The position numbers and the translations under genes were made by a program. Under the pieces are notes generated by a model. The model was not told the DNA's origin and did no database searches. It was given only the letters and a program-made list of their open reading frames with translations. DNA of 64,000 nt from Cohnella lubricantis (GTDB taxonomy: Bacteria; Bacillota; Bacilli; Paenibacillales; Paenibacillaceae), in assembly GCF_014212015.1 (NCBI RefSeq), contig NZ_JACJVN010000009.1, positions 21,867 to 85,866 of the forward strand. Reading direction: 5' to 3'. Shown piece by piece: positions 8,558 through 18,200 of the stretch. Positions within the stretch are counted from its first letter, which is position 1. The number at the start of each line of letters is the position of its first letter.

Positions 8558-9634
8558 TTAGGCGAAGGCGGCGAAGCGGATGCACACCGGCTTGGACACC
8601 TTCAGCTCGCTGCCGGTCGGCGTCAGCTTGCCGGTCTCAGCATCTCGGCTGAACGTGACGACGTTGTTCCCGTCCCGATTGGCGACGAGCACGAACCGTC
8701 CGTCCGGCGACACGCCGAAGTTGCGCGGGTGGCCGCCGAGCGTCGGCGCGTATTCGATCGCCGACAGCCTGCCGCTCCCCGAATCGACGCGGTACACCGC
8801 AACGCTGTCGTGTCCGCGGTTGGAGCCGTACACGAACTTGCCGTCCGGCGACAGGTGAATGTCCGCCGTCGCGTTGTCTCCATCGTAGTTCTCCGGCAGC
8901 GTGGAGATCGTCTGGACGACGGCGAGCTTGCCGGCTGCCGCATCGTACGAATAGACGGTAATCGTGCTGCTCAGCTCGTTAATGCCATAGGCGTAAGGCA
9001 GCTCCGGATGGAACACGAAGTGGCGCGGGCCCGATCCCGGCGCGATGCTCGTCTCGCCGTGGGGAACGAGGCGATGGTTCGGCGCATCCAGCTTGTACAC
9101 GATCAACTTGTCCATCCCGAGATCGGAGACGACCGCATATTTGTTGTTCGGGTCGACGATGACCGAGTGGACGCGCGCTTGCGTCTGAGCCGGATGAACG
9201 CTCGACCCCTCATGCTTGTGAACCTCGGCCGACGGGCCTATGCGCCCGTCCTCCAGTATAGGCGAGACGCCCAACAGGCCGCCGTGATAGCTCGAAGTAA
9301 CCGCTAACCGATGCGTGCGGTCCAGCGTAATGTGGCAAGTCGTCGCCGGCGTCGTCAGCTCATCGTTGATCCGCTGCAGCTTCCCTTCGGCCGGATCGAA
9401 GCGGAACGCGGCGGCCGCGCCGCTTTTCCGACCATCGGCATCTTTATGCTCCATGATCGTATACAGCATGTTGTTGTCCTCGTTCGGGACGAGGAACGTC
9501 GGATTCAGCAGGCCGCTCGCCTGATCCAGCAGCTTCAGGCTGCCTGTCTGTTCATCATACGCGCAGGCGTATAAGCCCGGACCGTCCGCCTCCGCATAAG
9601 AACCGATAAATGCGAATATTTGTCTCGTCGTCAC
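8558..9634 (-). CDS. Lactonase-family seven-bladed beta-propeller (6-phosphogluconolactonase, YkgB-like)
   Basis: A 358-residue cytosolic protein of the lactonase family, which hydrolyses 6-phosphogluconolactone in the pentose phosphate pathway in its best-known members (Pgl of E. coli, YkgB of B. subtilis). Propeller repeats are visible: GSGPRHFVFHPELPYAYGIN, IHLSPDGKFVYGSNRG, FGVSPDGRFVLVANRDGNN, matching the conserved PRH and SPDG-FV-ANR signatures. GTG 9634 is chosen as start because GGGAGGTG sits eight bases before it; an ATG at 9658 would place that site inside the coding region. It is a single gene, reading toward the terminator at 8498-8535. Some members act on other lactones. Confidence 0.88.
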   Translation of the reverse strand: MTTRQIFAFIGSYAEADGPGLYACAYDEQTGSLKLLDQASGLLNPTFLVPNEDNNMLYTIMEHKDADGRKSGAAAAFRFDPAEGKLQRINDELTTPATTCHITLDRTHRLAVTSSYHGGLLGVSPILEDGRIGPSAEVHKHEGSSVHPAQTQARVHSVIVDPNNKYAVVSDLGMDKLIVYKLDAPNHRLVPHGETSIAPGSGPRHFVFHPELPYAYGINELSSTITVYSYDAAAGKLAVVQTISTLPENYDGDNATADIHLSPDGKFVYGSNRGHDSVAVYRVDSGSGRLSAIEYAPTLGGHPRNFGVSPDGRFVLVANRDGNNVVTFSRDAETGKLTPTGSELKVSKPVCIRFAAFA

Positions 9635-9674
9635 GACATAAGCACCTCCCAATAACATATCGCTCTAAAGTTGA

Positions 9675-9683
9675 ATTGTAGCA
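9675..9683 (-). promoter_or_regulatory. Possible extended -10 promoter of the lactonase gene
   Basis: On the minus strand TGCTACAAT reads as an extended -10 (TGN plus TACAAT), about 40 bases before the GTG start. No convincing -35 is seen. Confidence 0.4.
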
Positions 9684-9721
9684 CTAAACGGGCCAAAACG
9701 CATATTTAGCCTCTCATTAAT

Positions 9722-10441
9722 TCAGCCAATAGGCCAACGGAACGGCTCGGGCGTGTTCGAATCGCGCACCAGCTGCATCACATCCGCTATGGTCAGGCCG
9801 CGCTCCCGCATGTCGTCGATGTAGAAGTCCGCGCGAATGAGACCTCTGTGCAGAATGATCGCCCGGTCGACCACGTTCTCGATCTCGTCGATCAAATGAG
9901 TCGTCAGCAGCACCGTCTCGCGGCCGGACAGCCCGGAGACGATCTGGTTAACGGAATCGCGCCGCGAGAAGATGTCCTTCCCGACGAAGGGTTCGTCCAT
10001 CAGCAGATAGTCGGCCCGCTTGGCGAGCCCGGCGCAGATCTCGAGCGAGAGCTTCTGGCCTTTGGAGAACGTCCGGATCTTCCGCTTCTCCGGCAGCTCG
10101 TAGGCGTTGACCAACTGATCGTAATAGGCGCGGTCGAACCGCGGGAAGAATTCCGCCAGGAATTCGCCGTAATCGCCGGGCGTCAGATCAGGGAGGAAGG
10201 TGCCCTCCTCCGTGACGAACGCGATGCGGTCGTAGAGCTCCTTAACCGTCCGGCCTTCGATTCGAACCTCATAATCGTGCGTCTCTCCGATGCCCATAAT
10301 CGCTTTGAGCAGGCTCGTCTTCCCGCTGCCGTTCTCCCCCAGAATGCCGACGAACTCGCCGCTGTTGATCGTCAGGCTCTTCACGTATTGGATAGAGTTG
10401 CTGACATAATAGCGCGCATTCACGAATTGCAGTTCGATCAT
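9722..10441 (-). CDS. ABC transporter ATP-binding protein (YtrB-like)
   Basis: A 239-residue ATPase. Walker A is GENGSGKTS near residue 33, the signature loop is FSKGQKLSLE (a variant of LSGGQ), Walker B is YLLMDEPFVGKD, and the H-loop histidine is in LLTTHLIDE. Variant signatures of this kind occur in YtrB and other GntR-linked exporters. ATG 10441 is preferred because GGAGG lies eight bases upstream; this leaves a gap of 25 bases after the previous gene. It is the last gene of a four-gene operon with a GntR regulator, a six-helix membrane protein and an anchored exoprotein. In the Bacillus relative the operon answers to cell-wall stress; here that is an inference from organisation. Confidence 0.87.
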   Translation of the reverse strand: MIELQFVNARYYVSNSIQYVKSLTINSGEFVGILGENGSGKTSLLKAIMGIGETHDYEVRIEGRTVKELYDRIAFVTEEGTFLPDLTPGDYGEFLAEFFPRFDRAYYDQLVNAYELPEKRKIRTFSKGQKLSLEICAGLAKRADYLLMDEPFVGKDIFSRRDSVNQIVSGLSGRETVLLTTHLIDEIENVVDRAIILHRGLIRADFYIDDMRERGLTIADVMQLVRDSNTPEPFRWPIG

Positions 10442-10466
10442 GGATGCTGCCTCCACTCGCAATCGA

Positions 10467-11753
10467 TTAATCAATCGCTAGATTGGTGTAAGAGCGGGAT
10501 CTCATGTCGCCGTCAGCGATCGTCCCGTCTTCGTAATCATCGTTCTGATCGGTTACGAGTTCTCCTTTGTATGCCAGCTTCGATTGATCGTAGACATAGA
10601 GGTAGAAGCGATGCGGACGAGCGATCTCATTCACGTCATTCGGGTCGGAGCTACGGGCTTCCTTATACGCTCGGATCACGTACAGTTTGCCGTTGAGGTA
10701 GCGGATAGCCGACCGTTCATCGATGAGATGCTGGCTCTCCTCTTCCGACCGATCGGCTTCGACTTGATTCACGATCCGCACGCCGTCCGCCAGATCCGCA
10801 CTCAGCATCAGTTGTCTGGAGCGGCTTCCTCTAAAGCTCAGATTCAGAATGCCCAGCTTCGAATCGCTGAACGCTTCATAGCTGGAGGAATAGGCGATCG
10901 CGCCGTCTGATCGTTCGGCTTCGGCGGCCGGACGCTGCAATTGGAAGTTCGGCAAGGCAGCCTCTCCAAGAAGAGCGCCGCTGCCGCTGTCGAAGCTTCG
11001 GATAACGAGCTCGCCGTTCGCTGCCGAGATCAGTACGAGCTTGTCGCCGACGGCCTCTAGACCGAGCACCTCTATATTGGGCTGTTCAGCGGATTCGTTC
11101 GCCCTCAGGTCGAGTTCCGCGATCAGGCGCGGCGGATATTGCTTCTGGGCATTCACGAATAATTCATCCGCCCAATGGAAGAAGTTGAGCTCGTAGATCC
11201 CGCTGCTGCCCGTCGACCGAGAGGATACCGGCACTGTGAAAAAAACCCGGTCCCCGTTCTTGGCAATCCCATATTCCAGCGGATTGGCCAAATCGATGTT
11301 CCCGTTCTCGTCTTTGCCGTAATGGATCGTTGGCGTTACGATCGCTTTGCCATCCGGAACATAGTAGATATTATAAAGCTTCGGCTTAAGGGATAGAATC
11401 TCGAAGGTCCCCAACCCTTCTACGCTGAACATCGTGTCGTCTATTCGTTTGTCGGCGCCCGGCACGTAATGATAGGGATAGGTGAACTCCGGCTGCCGGA
11501 AAACTTCCGTCTCTGTCCTCAGCTTCCCATTCTCTATGTGAAAATGGACCGAGTGATAGCCGTCCCGCAACTCGCCGCTTATCACGGCATCGGCGATAGC
11601 TTCACGGCTGCCGGAGAGATCGTTCAGCTCGAAGGCGGCTTCGTCCTTCATCGCGTATGTGCTTGCGCCGATGGCAAGAAGGAGAGCTGCGCCCAAGCCC
11701 AATGCGGGAATGGCGGCATGCTTGCGCATCCTTGCCCATGCCGTCTTGTTCAT
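10467..11753 (-). CDS. Membrane-anchored extracellular protein of a YtrA-like operon
   Basis: A 428-residue protein of no named family that I recognise. It has one N-terminal membrane anchor (AIPALGLGAALLLAIGASTY, residues about 17-38) and a large outer domain with recurring beta-strand-rich stretches (YNIYYVPDGKAIVTPT, KLYVIRAYKEAR, FYLYVYDQSKLAYKGELV) that look like beta-propeller blades. The start ATG overlaps the stop of the upstream gene as ATGA, so the two are translationally coupled. Its place between permease and ATPase genes suggests a sensor or accessory subunit of the transporter. Comparable operons in Paenibacillus carry such a protein, but its role is not established. Confidence 0.7.
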   Translation of the reverse strand: MNKTAWARMRKHAAIPALGLGAALLLAIGASTYAMKDEAAFELNDLSGSREAIADAVISGELRDGYHSVHFHIENGKLRTETEVFRQPEFTYPYHYVPGADKRIDDTMFSVEGLGTFEILSLKPKLYNIYYVPDGKAIVTPTIHYGKDENGNIDLANPLEYGIAKNGDRVFFTVPVSSRSTGSSGIYELNFFHWADELFVNAQKQYPPRLIAELDLRANESAEQPNIEVLGLEAVGDKLVLISAANGELVIRSFDSGSGALLGEAALPNFQLQRPAAEAERSDGAIAYSSSYEAFSDSKLGILNLSFRGSRSRQLMLSADLADGVRIVNQVEADRSEEESQHLIDERSAIRYLNGKLYVIRAYKEARSSDPNDVNEIARPHRFYLYVYDQSKLAYKGELVTDQNDDYEDGTIADGDMRSRSYTNLAID

Positions 11754-12532
11754 GCGACAGCACCCCTTCGAATCAGCCATAGACTGTGCCATACGAAGAG
11801 GCCGCTAAGCGCGAGCATTAAGAGACTGCTGGCGTACAAGCCAGTGGGAGAGGTGTAATGGTTAACCTCATTCAGCCGATAAGCGACCGCCCGGTACAGG
11901 AGATAGCCGGCAGCGGCGATGGCGGCGAAGCCTTCGTACCTCCGGCATCGTTCGCATAGAGCGCCGTAGTAGAATCCGGCAGCGATGACGGCCAGTATGC
12001 TGAAGGAGGAGAGGGCTCGGCTGAAGCTGAACGGCAGCAGCAGGCGGAAGAAGTCGGATCGCACGAACGCGAGGAACAGGCCGTTGTGCATGACGAGCTT
12101 GCCTTCATAGACGGAGCGGGCTTGGTGCTCGAAGATCGCATATCCTAGATGAATGCTGATCAGCTGCGCGGCGAGCAGCAGCAGGAGGCAAGCGATGAAG
12201 ACGAACAGCTTGCTGAAGTAGAGCGACTCGCGCCGAACGGGCAGCGTCAAGTACGTATAGATGCTTTTGCCGCTCCAATAGCCTCTATATATCGTGATCA
12301 GGAAGTAGGCGCATAAGAGCGTGAGCAAGAGCAGGAACAGAATCGGGCAGCCCGACGCGGCGTATAGATCTTCATACCGGGGGTGAGCCGTCAGTTCGCC
12401 GGAATCGCTTGACGCCGAATGCAGCAGCAATAAAGGCACGATAATCGCGGCAGCGCACAACAGCGCGATGAACCGCAGCCAGCGGCTGAATTCATGGTTC
12501 AGAAGACGATACAAGCCGTTCAAACGAATCAT
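11750..12532 (-). CDS. ABC-2-like multi-helix membrane protein (transporter permease)
   Basis: A 260-residue membrane protein with six or more helices; clear ones are FIALLCAAAIIVPLLLL, CPILFLLLLTLLCAYFLIT, LFVFIACLLLLLAAQLI and the C-terminal LLMLALSGLFVWHSLWLI. It begins three bases after the regulator stop, behind GAGGTGGAG, and overlaps the next gene by four bases. As the only multi-span protein of the operon it should be the channel partner of the ATPase at 9722-10441. The substrate is unknown; gene order resembles ytrABCDEF-type operons. Confidence 0.8.
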   Translation of the reverse strand: MIRLNGLYRLLNHEFSRWLRFIALLCAAAIIVPLLLLHSASSDSGELTAHPRYEDLYAASGCPILFLLLLTLLCAYFLITIYRGYWSGKSIYTYLTLPVRRESLYFSKLFVFIACLLLLLAAQLISIHLGYAIFEHQARSVYEGKLVMHNGLFLAFVRSDFFRLLLPFSFSRALSSFSILAVIAAGFYYGALCERCRRYEGFAAIAAAGYLLYRAVAYRLNEVNHYTSPTGLYASSLLMLALSGLFVWHSLWLIRRGAVA

Positions 12533-12534
12533 CT

Positions 12535-12924
12535 CTACTCCACCTCCCAGTATTCGCGGATGAGCTCCACAACGGAGTCGAACGACAGCTGAAGCTCTTG
12601 GGCCGAATCGACGAACGGCTTCACGAGTTCGCGGGTCAGCTCATTCTCGATCCGGGCTATGATCTCGCTATCGACATAGATAATGCTGCCCAGGGTGCTG
12701 CTGGTGCGTACATAGCCTTCGTCCTCCATCAGCTTGAACGCCTTCTGGACTGTATTCGGGTTAATGCTGAGCTGCGCGGCGACTTCCCGCCTGGAAGGCA
12801 GTTTGTCTCCGGACAAGGCGCGTCGGAGCCAGATTTGCCTTTTCACATACATTGCAGCTTGTATATAGACCGGATCCCGGTTGTTCAACCTCAGATCGTA
12901 GAAGTTCAGCACACGCCTCGTCAC
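12535..12924 (-). CDS. GntR-family transcriptional regulator (YtrA subfamily)
   Basis: A 129-residue repressor with an N-terminal winged helix and a very short C-terminal helical dimerisation part, the hallmark of the YtrA subfamily. The recognition region reads KLPSRREVAAQLSINPNTVQKAFKLMEDEGYV (quoted in two parts: residues 41-55 and 56-72), matching the GntR motif LPS-R-LA-L-V---TV--A---LE--G. GTG 12924 is given as start, with AAGGCGGG close before it; GTG 12912 is possible. It is first in the operon, and a promoter with an inverted repeat over its -10 box lies just upstream, which argues for self-repression. Confidence 0.9.
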   Translation of the reverse strand: MTRRVLNFYDLRLNNRDPVYIQAAMYVKRQIWLRRALSGDKLPSRREVAAQLSINPNTVQKAFKLMEDEGYVRTSSTLGSIIYVDSEIIARIENELTRELVKPFVDSAQELQLSFDSVVELIREYWEVE

Positions 12925-12942
12925 CCGCCTTCTCGCTTGATT

Positions 12943-12974
12943 GTATTATGGGTATAGTACAGCGGGATTGTCAA
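12943..12974 (-). promoter_or_regulatory. SigA promoter with YtrA-type operator over the -10 box
   Basis: On the minus strand TTGACA (12974-12969), 18 bases, CATAAT (12950-12945). Overlapping the -10 is the imperfect inverted repeat GTACTATACCCATAATAC (12960-12943), whose half-sites agree at seven of nine positions. YtrA regulators bind GTACTA-like inverted repeats, so this is a good candidate for the operator of the gene that follows. Confidence 0.75.
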
Positions 12975-13012
12975 TGGGCATCCGTCTTGCCTCATCTGCA
13001 TGAACACAAGAA

Positions 13013-13036
13013 CAATCCGCCTGAATAGACGGATTG
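13013..13036 (-). terminator. Likely terminator of the aminopeptidase gene
   Basis: On the minus strand CAATCCG and CGGATTG form a 7-bp stem followed by TTCTTGTGTT. It lies about 40 bases past the aminopeptidase stop and before the YtrA-like promoter. Confidence 0.55.
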
Positions 13037-13077
13037 CCTGTCTGTTGATGATTCAATTTGCTCTTCGGCAATGCAGC

Positions 13078-14307
13078 TCAGAACACCCAGTTCCCCTTGC
13101 GGAAGATCGGTTCGGCTTCGCCAGACGCCGTGATGCCGTCGATGTCCAGCTCCGCCGATCCGATCATGAAGTCGACATGGATCATGCTGCGGTTAAGCCC
13201 GGCTTGGTCGATCTCCTCGCGGGACATCTTGGCGCCGCCTTCGACGCAGGTCGGGTAAGCGTTGCCCAAGGCGAGGTGGCAAGAGGCGTTCTCGTCGAAC
13301 AGGGTGTTGAAGAAGATCAGCTTCGAATTCGAGATCGGCGACCGGTGCGGCACAAGCGCGGCTTCGCCTAGATAGCGTGCCGCTTCGTCCATATCCAGCA
13401 TTGCTTGCAAGGATTCGTACCCTCGCTCTGCCGTGAAGTCGACAACCTTGCCGTTCTTGAACGTGAGGCTGAAGTTCTCGATGATATTGCCGCGGTAGCT
13501 GAGCGGCTTCGTGCTGCGCACAACGCCGCTCGTGCCTGTCTTCAGCGGCGAGGTGAACACCTCTTCGGTAGGAATGTTCGGGTTGAAGCAGTTGTCGTGC
13601 TCGTTGTAGGAGATGCCCCCGTTCCAGAGGTGGCGCTCCGGCAGTTCGATCGTCAGATCCGTGCCCGGCCCCCGGTAGTGCAGCTTCTTGTATTGCTTGT
13701 CCTTCAGATAAGCCCGTTTGGCGAGCAGGCTGTTGTTATGCTCTTCCCACGCCTTCACCGGATCTTCGCGATCGACGCGCACCGCCTTGAAGATCGCGTC
13801 CCAGAGCGCTTCGACCGCAGCATCGGCGTCGAGCTTGGGGAATACCAGCTTCGCCCAGTTCACCGACGGCGCCGCGATGATGGACCACGTCATCTTCTTC
13901 GCGGACATGTATTCCCGCCACTTCGCCAGCGCGGCTCCCGCCGCTTTGGAATTGGCTTGAATCCGCTTCGGATCGACGCCCTTGAGCAGCTCGGGATCGC
14001 CCGACTCGATGAAGAGGAAGGCGCCGCCCTTCTCCGAGAACTCCGTTACGGCCTTCGCTCTCCACATCGGATATTCCTCGAACGCCTCTTCCGGCGCGTG
14101 CCGGTATTTGAGCAGCGTGCAGATCTCGTCCTGCCATTCAATATGTACGTCCTTCGCTCCGGCCTCGTAGGCCTGCTTGACGATCAGGCGCACCAGTTCG
14201 GGCGAATGAATCGGGGCGTTGATCCACAGCGATTGGCCGGGCTGAATGTGAACCGCCGTCTTCACGGCGAGCTCGGCGTATTTCTCCAGGTCTCTTACAT
14301 TTGGCAA
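13078..14307 (-). CDS. Aminopeptidase, family M29 (AmpS/PepS-like)
   Basis: A 409-residue intracellular metallo-aminopeptidase that removes N-terminal residues from peptides, using two metal ions. Family M29 features: the N-terminal LEKYAELAVKTAVHIQPGQSL, then PTEEVFTSP (first metal glutamate), GEAALVPHRSPI (second glutamate), NTLFDENASCHLALGNAYP (histidine, with the catalytic tyrosine) and MIHVDFMIGS (histidine and aspartate). Length is normal for the family. The start is TTG 14307, with AAGGAGG seven bases upstream. It is followed 38 bases upstream on the same strand by the DUF1796 gene, with which it may be cotranscribed. Confidence 0.93.
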   Translation of the reverse strand: MPNVRDLEKYAELAVKTAVHIQPGQSLWINAPIHSPELVRLIVKQAYEAGAKDVHIEWQDEICTLLKYRHAPEEAFEEYPMWRAKAVTEFSEKGGAFLFIESGDPELLKGVDPKRIQANSKAAGAALAKWREYMSAKKMTWSIIAAPSVNWAKLVFPKLDADAAVEALWDAIFKAVRVDREDPVKAWEEHNNSLLAKRAYLKDKQYKKLHYRGPGTDLTIELPERHLWNGGISYNEHDNCFNPNIPTEEVFTSPLKTGTSGVVRSTKPLSYRGNIIENFSLTFKNGKVVDFTAERGYESLQAMLDMDEAARYLGEAALVPHRSPISNSKLIFFNTLFDENASCHLALGNAYPTCVEGGAKMSREEIDQAGLNRSMIHVDFMIGSAELDIDGITASGEAEPIFRKGNWVF

Positions 14308-14391
14308 AGGTGTTCCTCCTTAAATACATACTGCTTTTTTTATACTACTACCATACGCTTATTGATCCCGAATTTCCATCTCAATCCCGGG

Positions 14392-15003
14392 TCACCCCGT
14401 CACCCGGAATCCGCGCATGATCTGATCCCACGCCGAGTCGGAGCCCCGCCAATCCGGGCCTCGCGGTATCGATACAGAGGCGATGTTCGTGAGTCCCCAA
14501 TCCTCGTGACGAACTTGGTAATCGTCCATGAAGTTCACGACCAATAGACGGAAGGCGCCGGGCTGCGCCGCGCGCAAGGCCGAATGCAGCTGCACGGCTT
14601 CGCTTCTCGATGCTTCGATCCGAACGTAACAGACGGGGCCGGCTGCGGCGGCTGCCTGCATGGCGCAGATGCGGCGATAAATTCTCTGCTTGAAGGCGGG
14701 GTAGGCGTTCATCACATGATCATGCATCGGAAAGTCATGATAGGAATCGATGTTATACCCGGTGTCGCGGACGATGTGATGAGGCGGGTCGACGCCGATC
14801 AGCTCCAGCCGATGCGGATCCATGAAGCCGTGGAAGCGGCTGCGAATCAACCGGGCCACGCTGACCGCTTCGCGTGACATGAACCAGTCGAGCGGCCCCG
14901 CGAACGCGCGCAGGCCGAGTCTCCTTAGCTGATAAGCCGTCTGGCAGGTCGAGCCGAGGCTGATGAACGCTCGATAGGCGTCGGCGCAGTCATGCCATCT
15001 CAT
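14392..15003 (-). CDS. DUF1796-family protein (putative papain-like cysteine peptidase)
   Basis: A 203-residue protein. The opening AFISLGSTCQTAYQLRRLGLRAFAGPLDWF (residues about 12-41) is the DUF1796 signature, whose SLG-xCQ cysteine is the proposed nucleophile of a papain-like fold; a candidate histidine lies in SYHDFPMHDH. The family is common in Paenibacillus and often sits in or near secondary-metabolite or cell-surface loci, but its function is unknown. ATG 15003 is preferred because GAGGAG lies eight bases upstream; a GTG at 15012 touches that site. Confidence 0.75.
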   Translation of the reverse strand: MRWHDCADAYRAFISLGSTCQTAYQLRRLGLRAFAGPLDWFMSREAVSVARLIRSRFHGFMDPHRLELIGVDPPHHIVRDTGYNIDSYHDFPMHDHVMNAYPAFKQRIYRRICAMQAAAAAGPVCYVRIEASRSEAVQLHSALRAAQPGAFRLLVVNFMDDYQVRHEDWGLTNIASVSIPRGPDWRGSDSAWDQIMRGFRVTG

Positions 15004-15237
15004 CCCGATCACTCCTCGCGTAACCCCCGCTAACAGCGGAACGTTCTAACAGTATATCGAGGCGCGAGTTGGCGCGATACGGTCAAACGCTCATATATTC
15101 GGGAATCGTGTCGGCTTGCCGCAGGATCGCTCGAAATCATCCAATATTGCCCCTGCACTATGGAAATGTCCACCTTTTCCCCGTGCGCGGTTTCCTCTAA
15201 TGATTAAGTTAGATTGCCAGAAGAGGAGATGAGAGCG

Positions 15238-18200
15238 TTGGTTGTTCGTCCGAAAAGGTTTCTGCCGCTCGCCTTGCTGCTATGCCTCAGTCTCGCATTC
15301 GGTTCGTTCGTGAATACTGCTCGCACCTATGCCGAATCGGATGCGCCTGAGCCTGCGCCTCCCGAGAGCTCATCGGTCGTAGACGCGACCTATGCGACAG
15401 AGGATGATGCTGCGCACACGGGCCCAACGAATTTGCGGATTGCGCTGGATGAGGAAGGCAACGAGAAGATTACGCACAACACGGTTACGTACGAATGGGA
15501 TTATCTGCCCGATGACGCCAACGAGATCGATGTCTGGAACGCGGACACCAACGCTTGGCTGACATGGGGCAACCTGACCACTCATACGCTTGGCAGCCTG
15601 AAGCCGGAGACGACTTATCGTATTTATATTACTTGGTTCACAGACAGGCCCTCGCTCGAGTACAAGAGCAATGTGATCGAGTTCACGACGCTGCCCGACC
15701 CGGGCGGTTATCCTGAACCTCCGTTAACGCCGCCGCTGAACCTGCGAGTCGACTCGTTAACGGATTCCAGCGTGACGCTGAAGTGGAAGACCAGTCCCGG
15801 CGCGACGGGCTATGATCTCTACGTGAACGGGGGCTGGGCGCAAGGCGTGTGGGACGGCTCGCTGGATACGGTCACGTACCAACTGCCGGAGGACGGCAGC
15901 GTAGCGGGAGCCGTCTACAAGTTCGAGCTTGGCGCGCAGAGAAGCGCCGAAGGCGAGCCGTTAGCTGTCTCGAAGAACAGCAACGCTGTCACCTTAACAT
16001 GGGGCGAATTGGACACGCCGAAGGACCTTCAGGTCGTGTCGGCGAACCGGACGTCCGTCTCGCTCGGATGGGCGGCTGTGCCTGGGGCGACAAGCTATGA
16101 TATTTACCGGGACGGCGCTCTTGTCGGCACCAGCGAAGCTAATCGTTATCTGGCATCCGGTTTGCGGGAAGGCCAGACTTACAAGTTCCAAGTGGCCGCC
16201 CGCAACGGCCTCTGGACCTCGGAGCCAAGCGCCGAGACGGAGGCGGTGCCAGGCCATAACTACAATATCATTACGTACTACACGTCATGGTCGATCTACG
16301 CGCGCGACTTCCAGCCGGAAGATATCGCTGCGAATCAGATCACCCATATCAACTATGCGTTCTCGGATCTGTGCTGGCGAGGGATGAGCTCCGCGGCGGC
16401 GGCTTGCCAGAATGACGACGTTCCGCTGCAGAAGGACTATGTGTACGACGGCGAGATGGTCGTCGGCGACCCGGCCGCGGATCTGGCGAACTTCGCGGCG
16501 CTGAATGAGCTGAAGCGGACGAACCCGAAGCTGAAGCTGATGGTGTCCGTCGGCGGCTGGTCCTGGTCGAACTTCTTCTCGGATATGGCGGCGACCGAAG
16601 AGACCCGCCGCGCGTTCGCGAATTCGGTTGTCGAGTTCCTTCGCGCTTATCAGCTGGACGGACTGGACATTGATTGGGAGTATCCGGTCGAAGGCGGGGA
16701 GGATGACAACTCGCGCAGACCAAGCGATCCGGTGAACTTCACGCTGCTGACGCAGACAGTTCGCGAGGCGCTGGATGCCGCAGGGGCGGAAGACGGCAAG
16801 TACTATCTGCAGACGATTGCCTCCGGGCAGGGGGACAACTTCGTCGTTAATGCGAATTTGGCCGAATCGGTTAACGCGCTGGACTTCATCAACATAATGA
16901 CTTACGACTATCACGGCAGTTGGGAGACGCGCGCTGCGCACAACTCACCGCTCTATTACGATGAGAATGATCCTACTGAATTGGCGGAGCGGAACAATGT
17001 TCAGGGCGGCGTCCTTGGCCATTTGAACGGCGGAGTTCCCGCCGCCAAGCTGGTCGTCGGCATCCCGTTCTACGGCAAAGGCTGGATCAGCTGCCCGCCG
17101 GACGGCGAAGGGCAGTATCAGGTCTGCACGAGTGCGACGCCATTCGGCACTTGGGAGAACGGCAGCTTCGACTTCGCGGATCTGGAGAACAATTACGCGG
17201 ATCAAGACGGCTATGTCCGTTATTGGAACGAAGCCTCCAAGGCCGCCTATCTGTACAATCCGGAGAAGCAGGTGTTCATGACGTATAACGACAAGGCGTC
17301 TATGATGTATATCGCTTCCTTCGTGAAGTCGCTGAATCTGGCCGGCGTCATGAGCTGGGAGATTAGCGGCGACCGCAGCCGGACGCTGTCGACCGAGCTT
17401 GCGCGCGACCTGCCAAGGTATGGAGAGGCAGGCGAGCCGGGGCTTGCCGCGCCGGCGCAGCTGAGAGCGACGGGCAAGAGCGCGAAGTCGATCGCGTTGG
17501 CATGGGATGCGGTCGCGGACGCGACCGGCTATGAGGTGTTCGTGAACGGCGTGCTGGCCGGACAGACGAACGAGACGAAGTGGGCGCTGGACGCGCTCAC
17601 GGCGAATACCGCTTATCGGATCAAGGTTCTAGCGGTGCGGAGAACGGAGACGACCATTGAAGCGGTATCGCCGTTCAGCGAGGAGATGAGCGTGACAACT
17701 TCCCGCGCGCCGTCCACGAGTACACCGCCTGCAGGTACAGCGCCGCAGCCGGCCGCTGGGCAGCTGGAGACGACGGCTGCCAAGGATGGAGACAGGACCG
17801 TATACACGGTGAACAAGGATTCCGCTCTTCAAGCGATCGCGGGCTCCGAGCTTGCGCAGTTCCAGATTGTCATCGACGCCGCGACCAGCGCTTCGGACGT
17901 GATCGTGCCGCCAGAGGTCATGGCAACCCTCGCAGCTAAGGGCGAGAATGCAGCCTTGTCCGTCATCGCTGGCGGGACGGAATTCCGCATTCCCGTTCAA
18001 TCGCTTCCTTCGGCTGCGGGAATTCGAATCACGGTCTCTGCACCGAGCGGAGAGGAGCTGAACGCTATGAAGCAGAAGCTAGAGGCGCAAGGGCTGACGC
18101 TGAAGGCGAATCCAATTCAATACGGCGTCGCGCAGCTGAATGCCGACGGTGAGTACGCCGCGATCGCGAGCTTCGCGGGCGAGGGGCCGAGCCGTATTAT

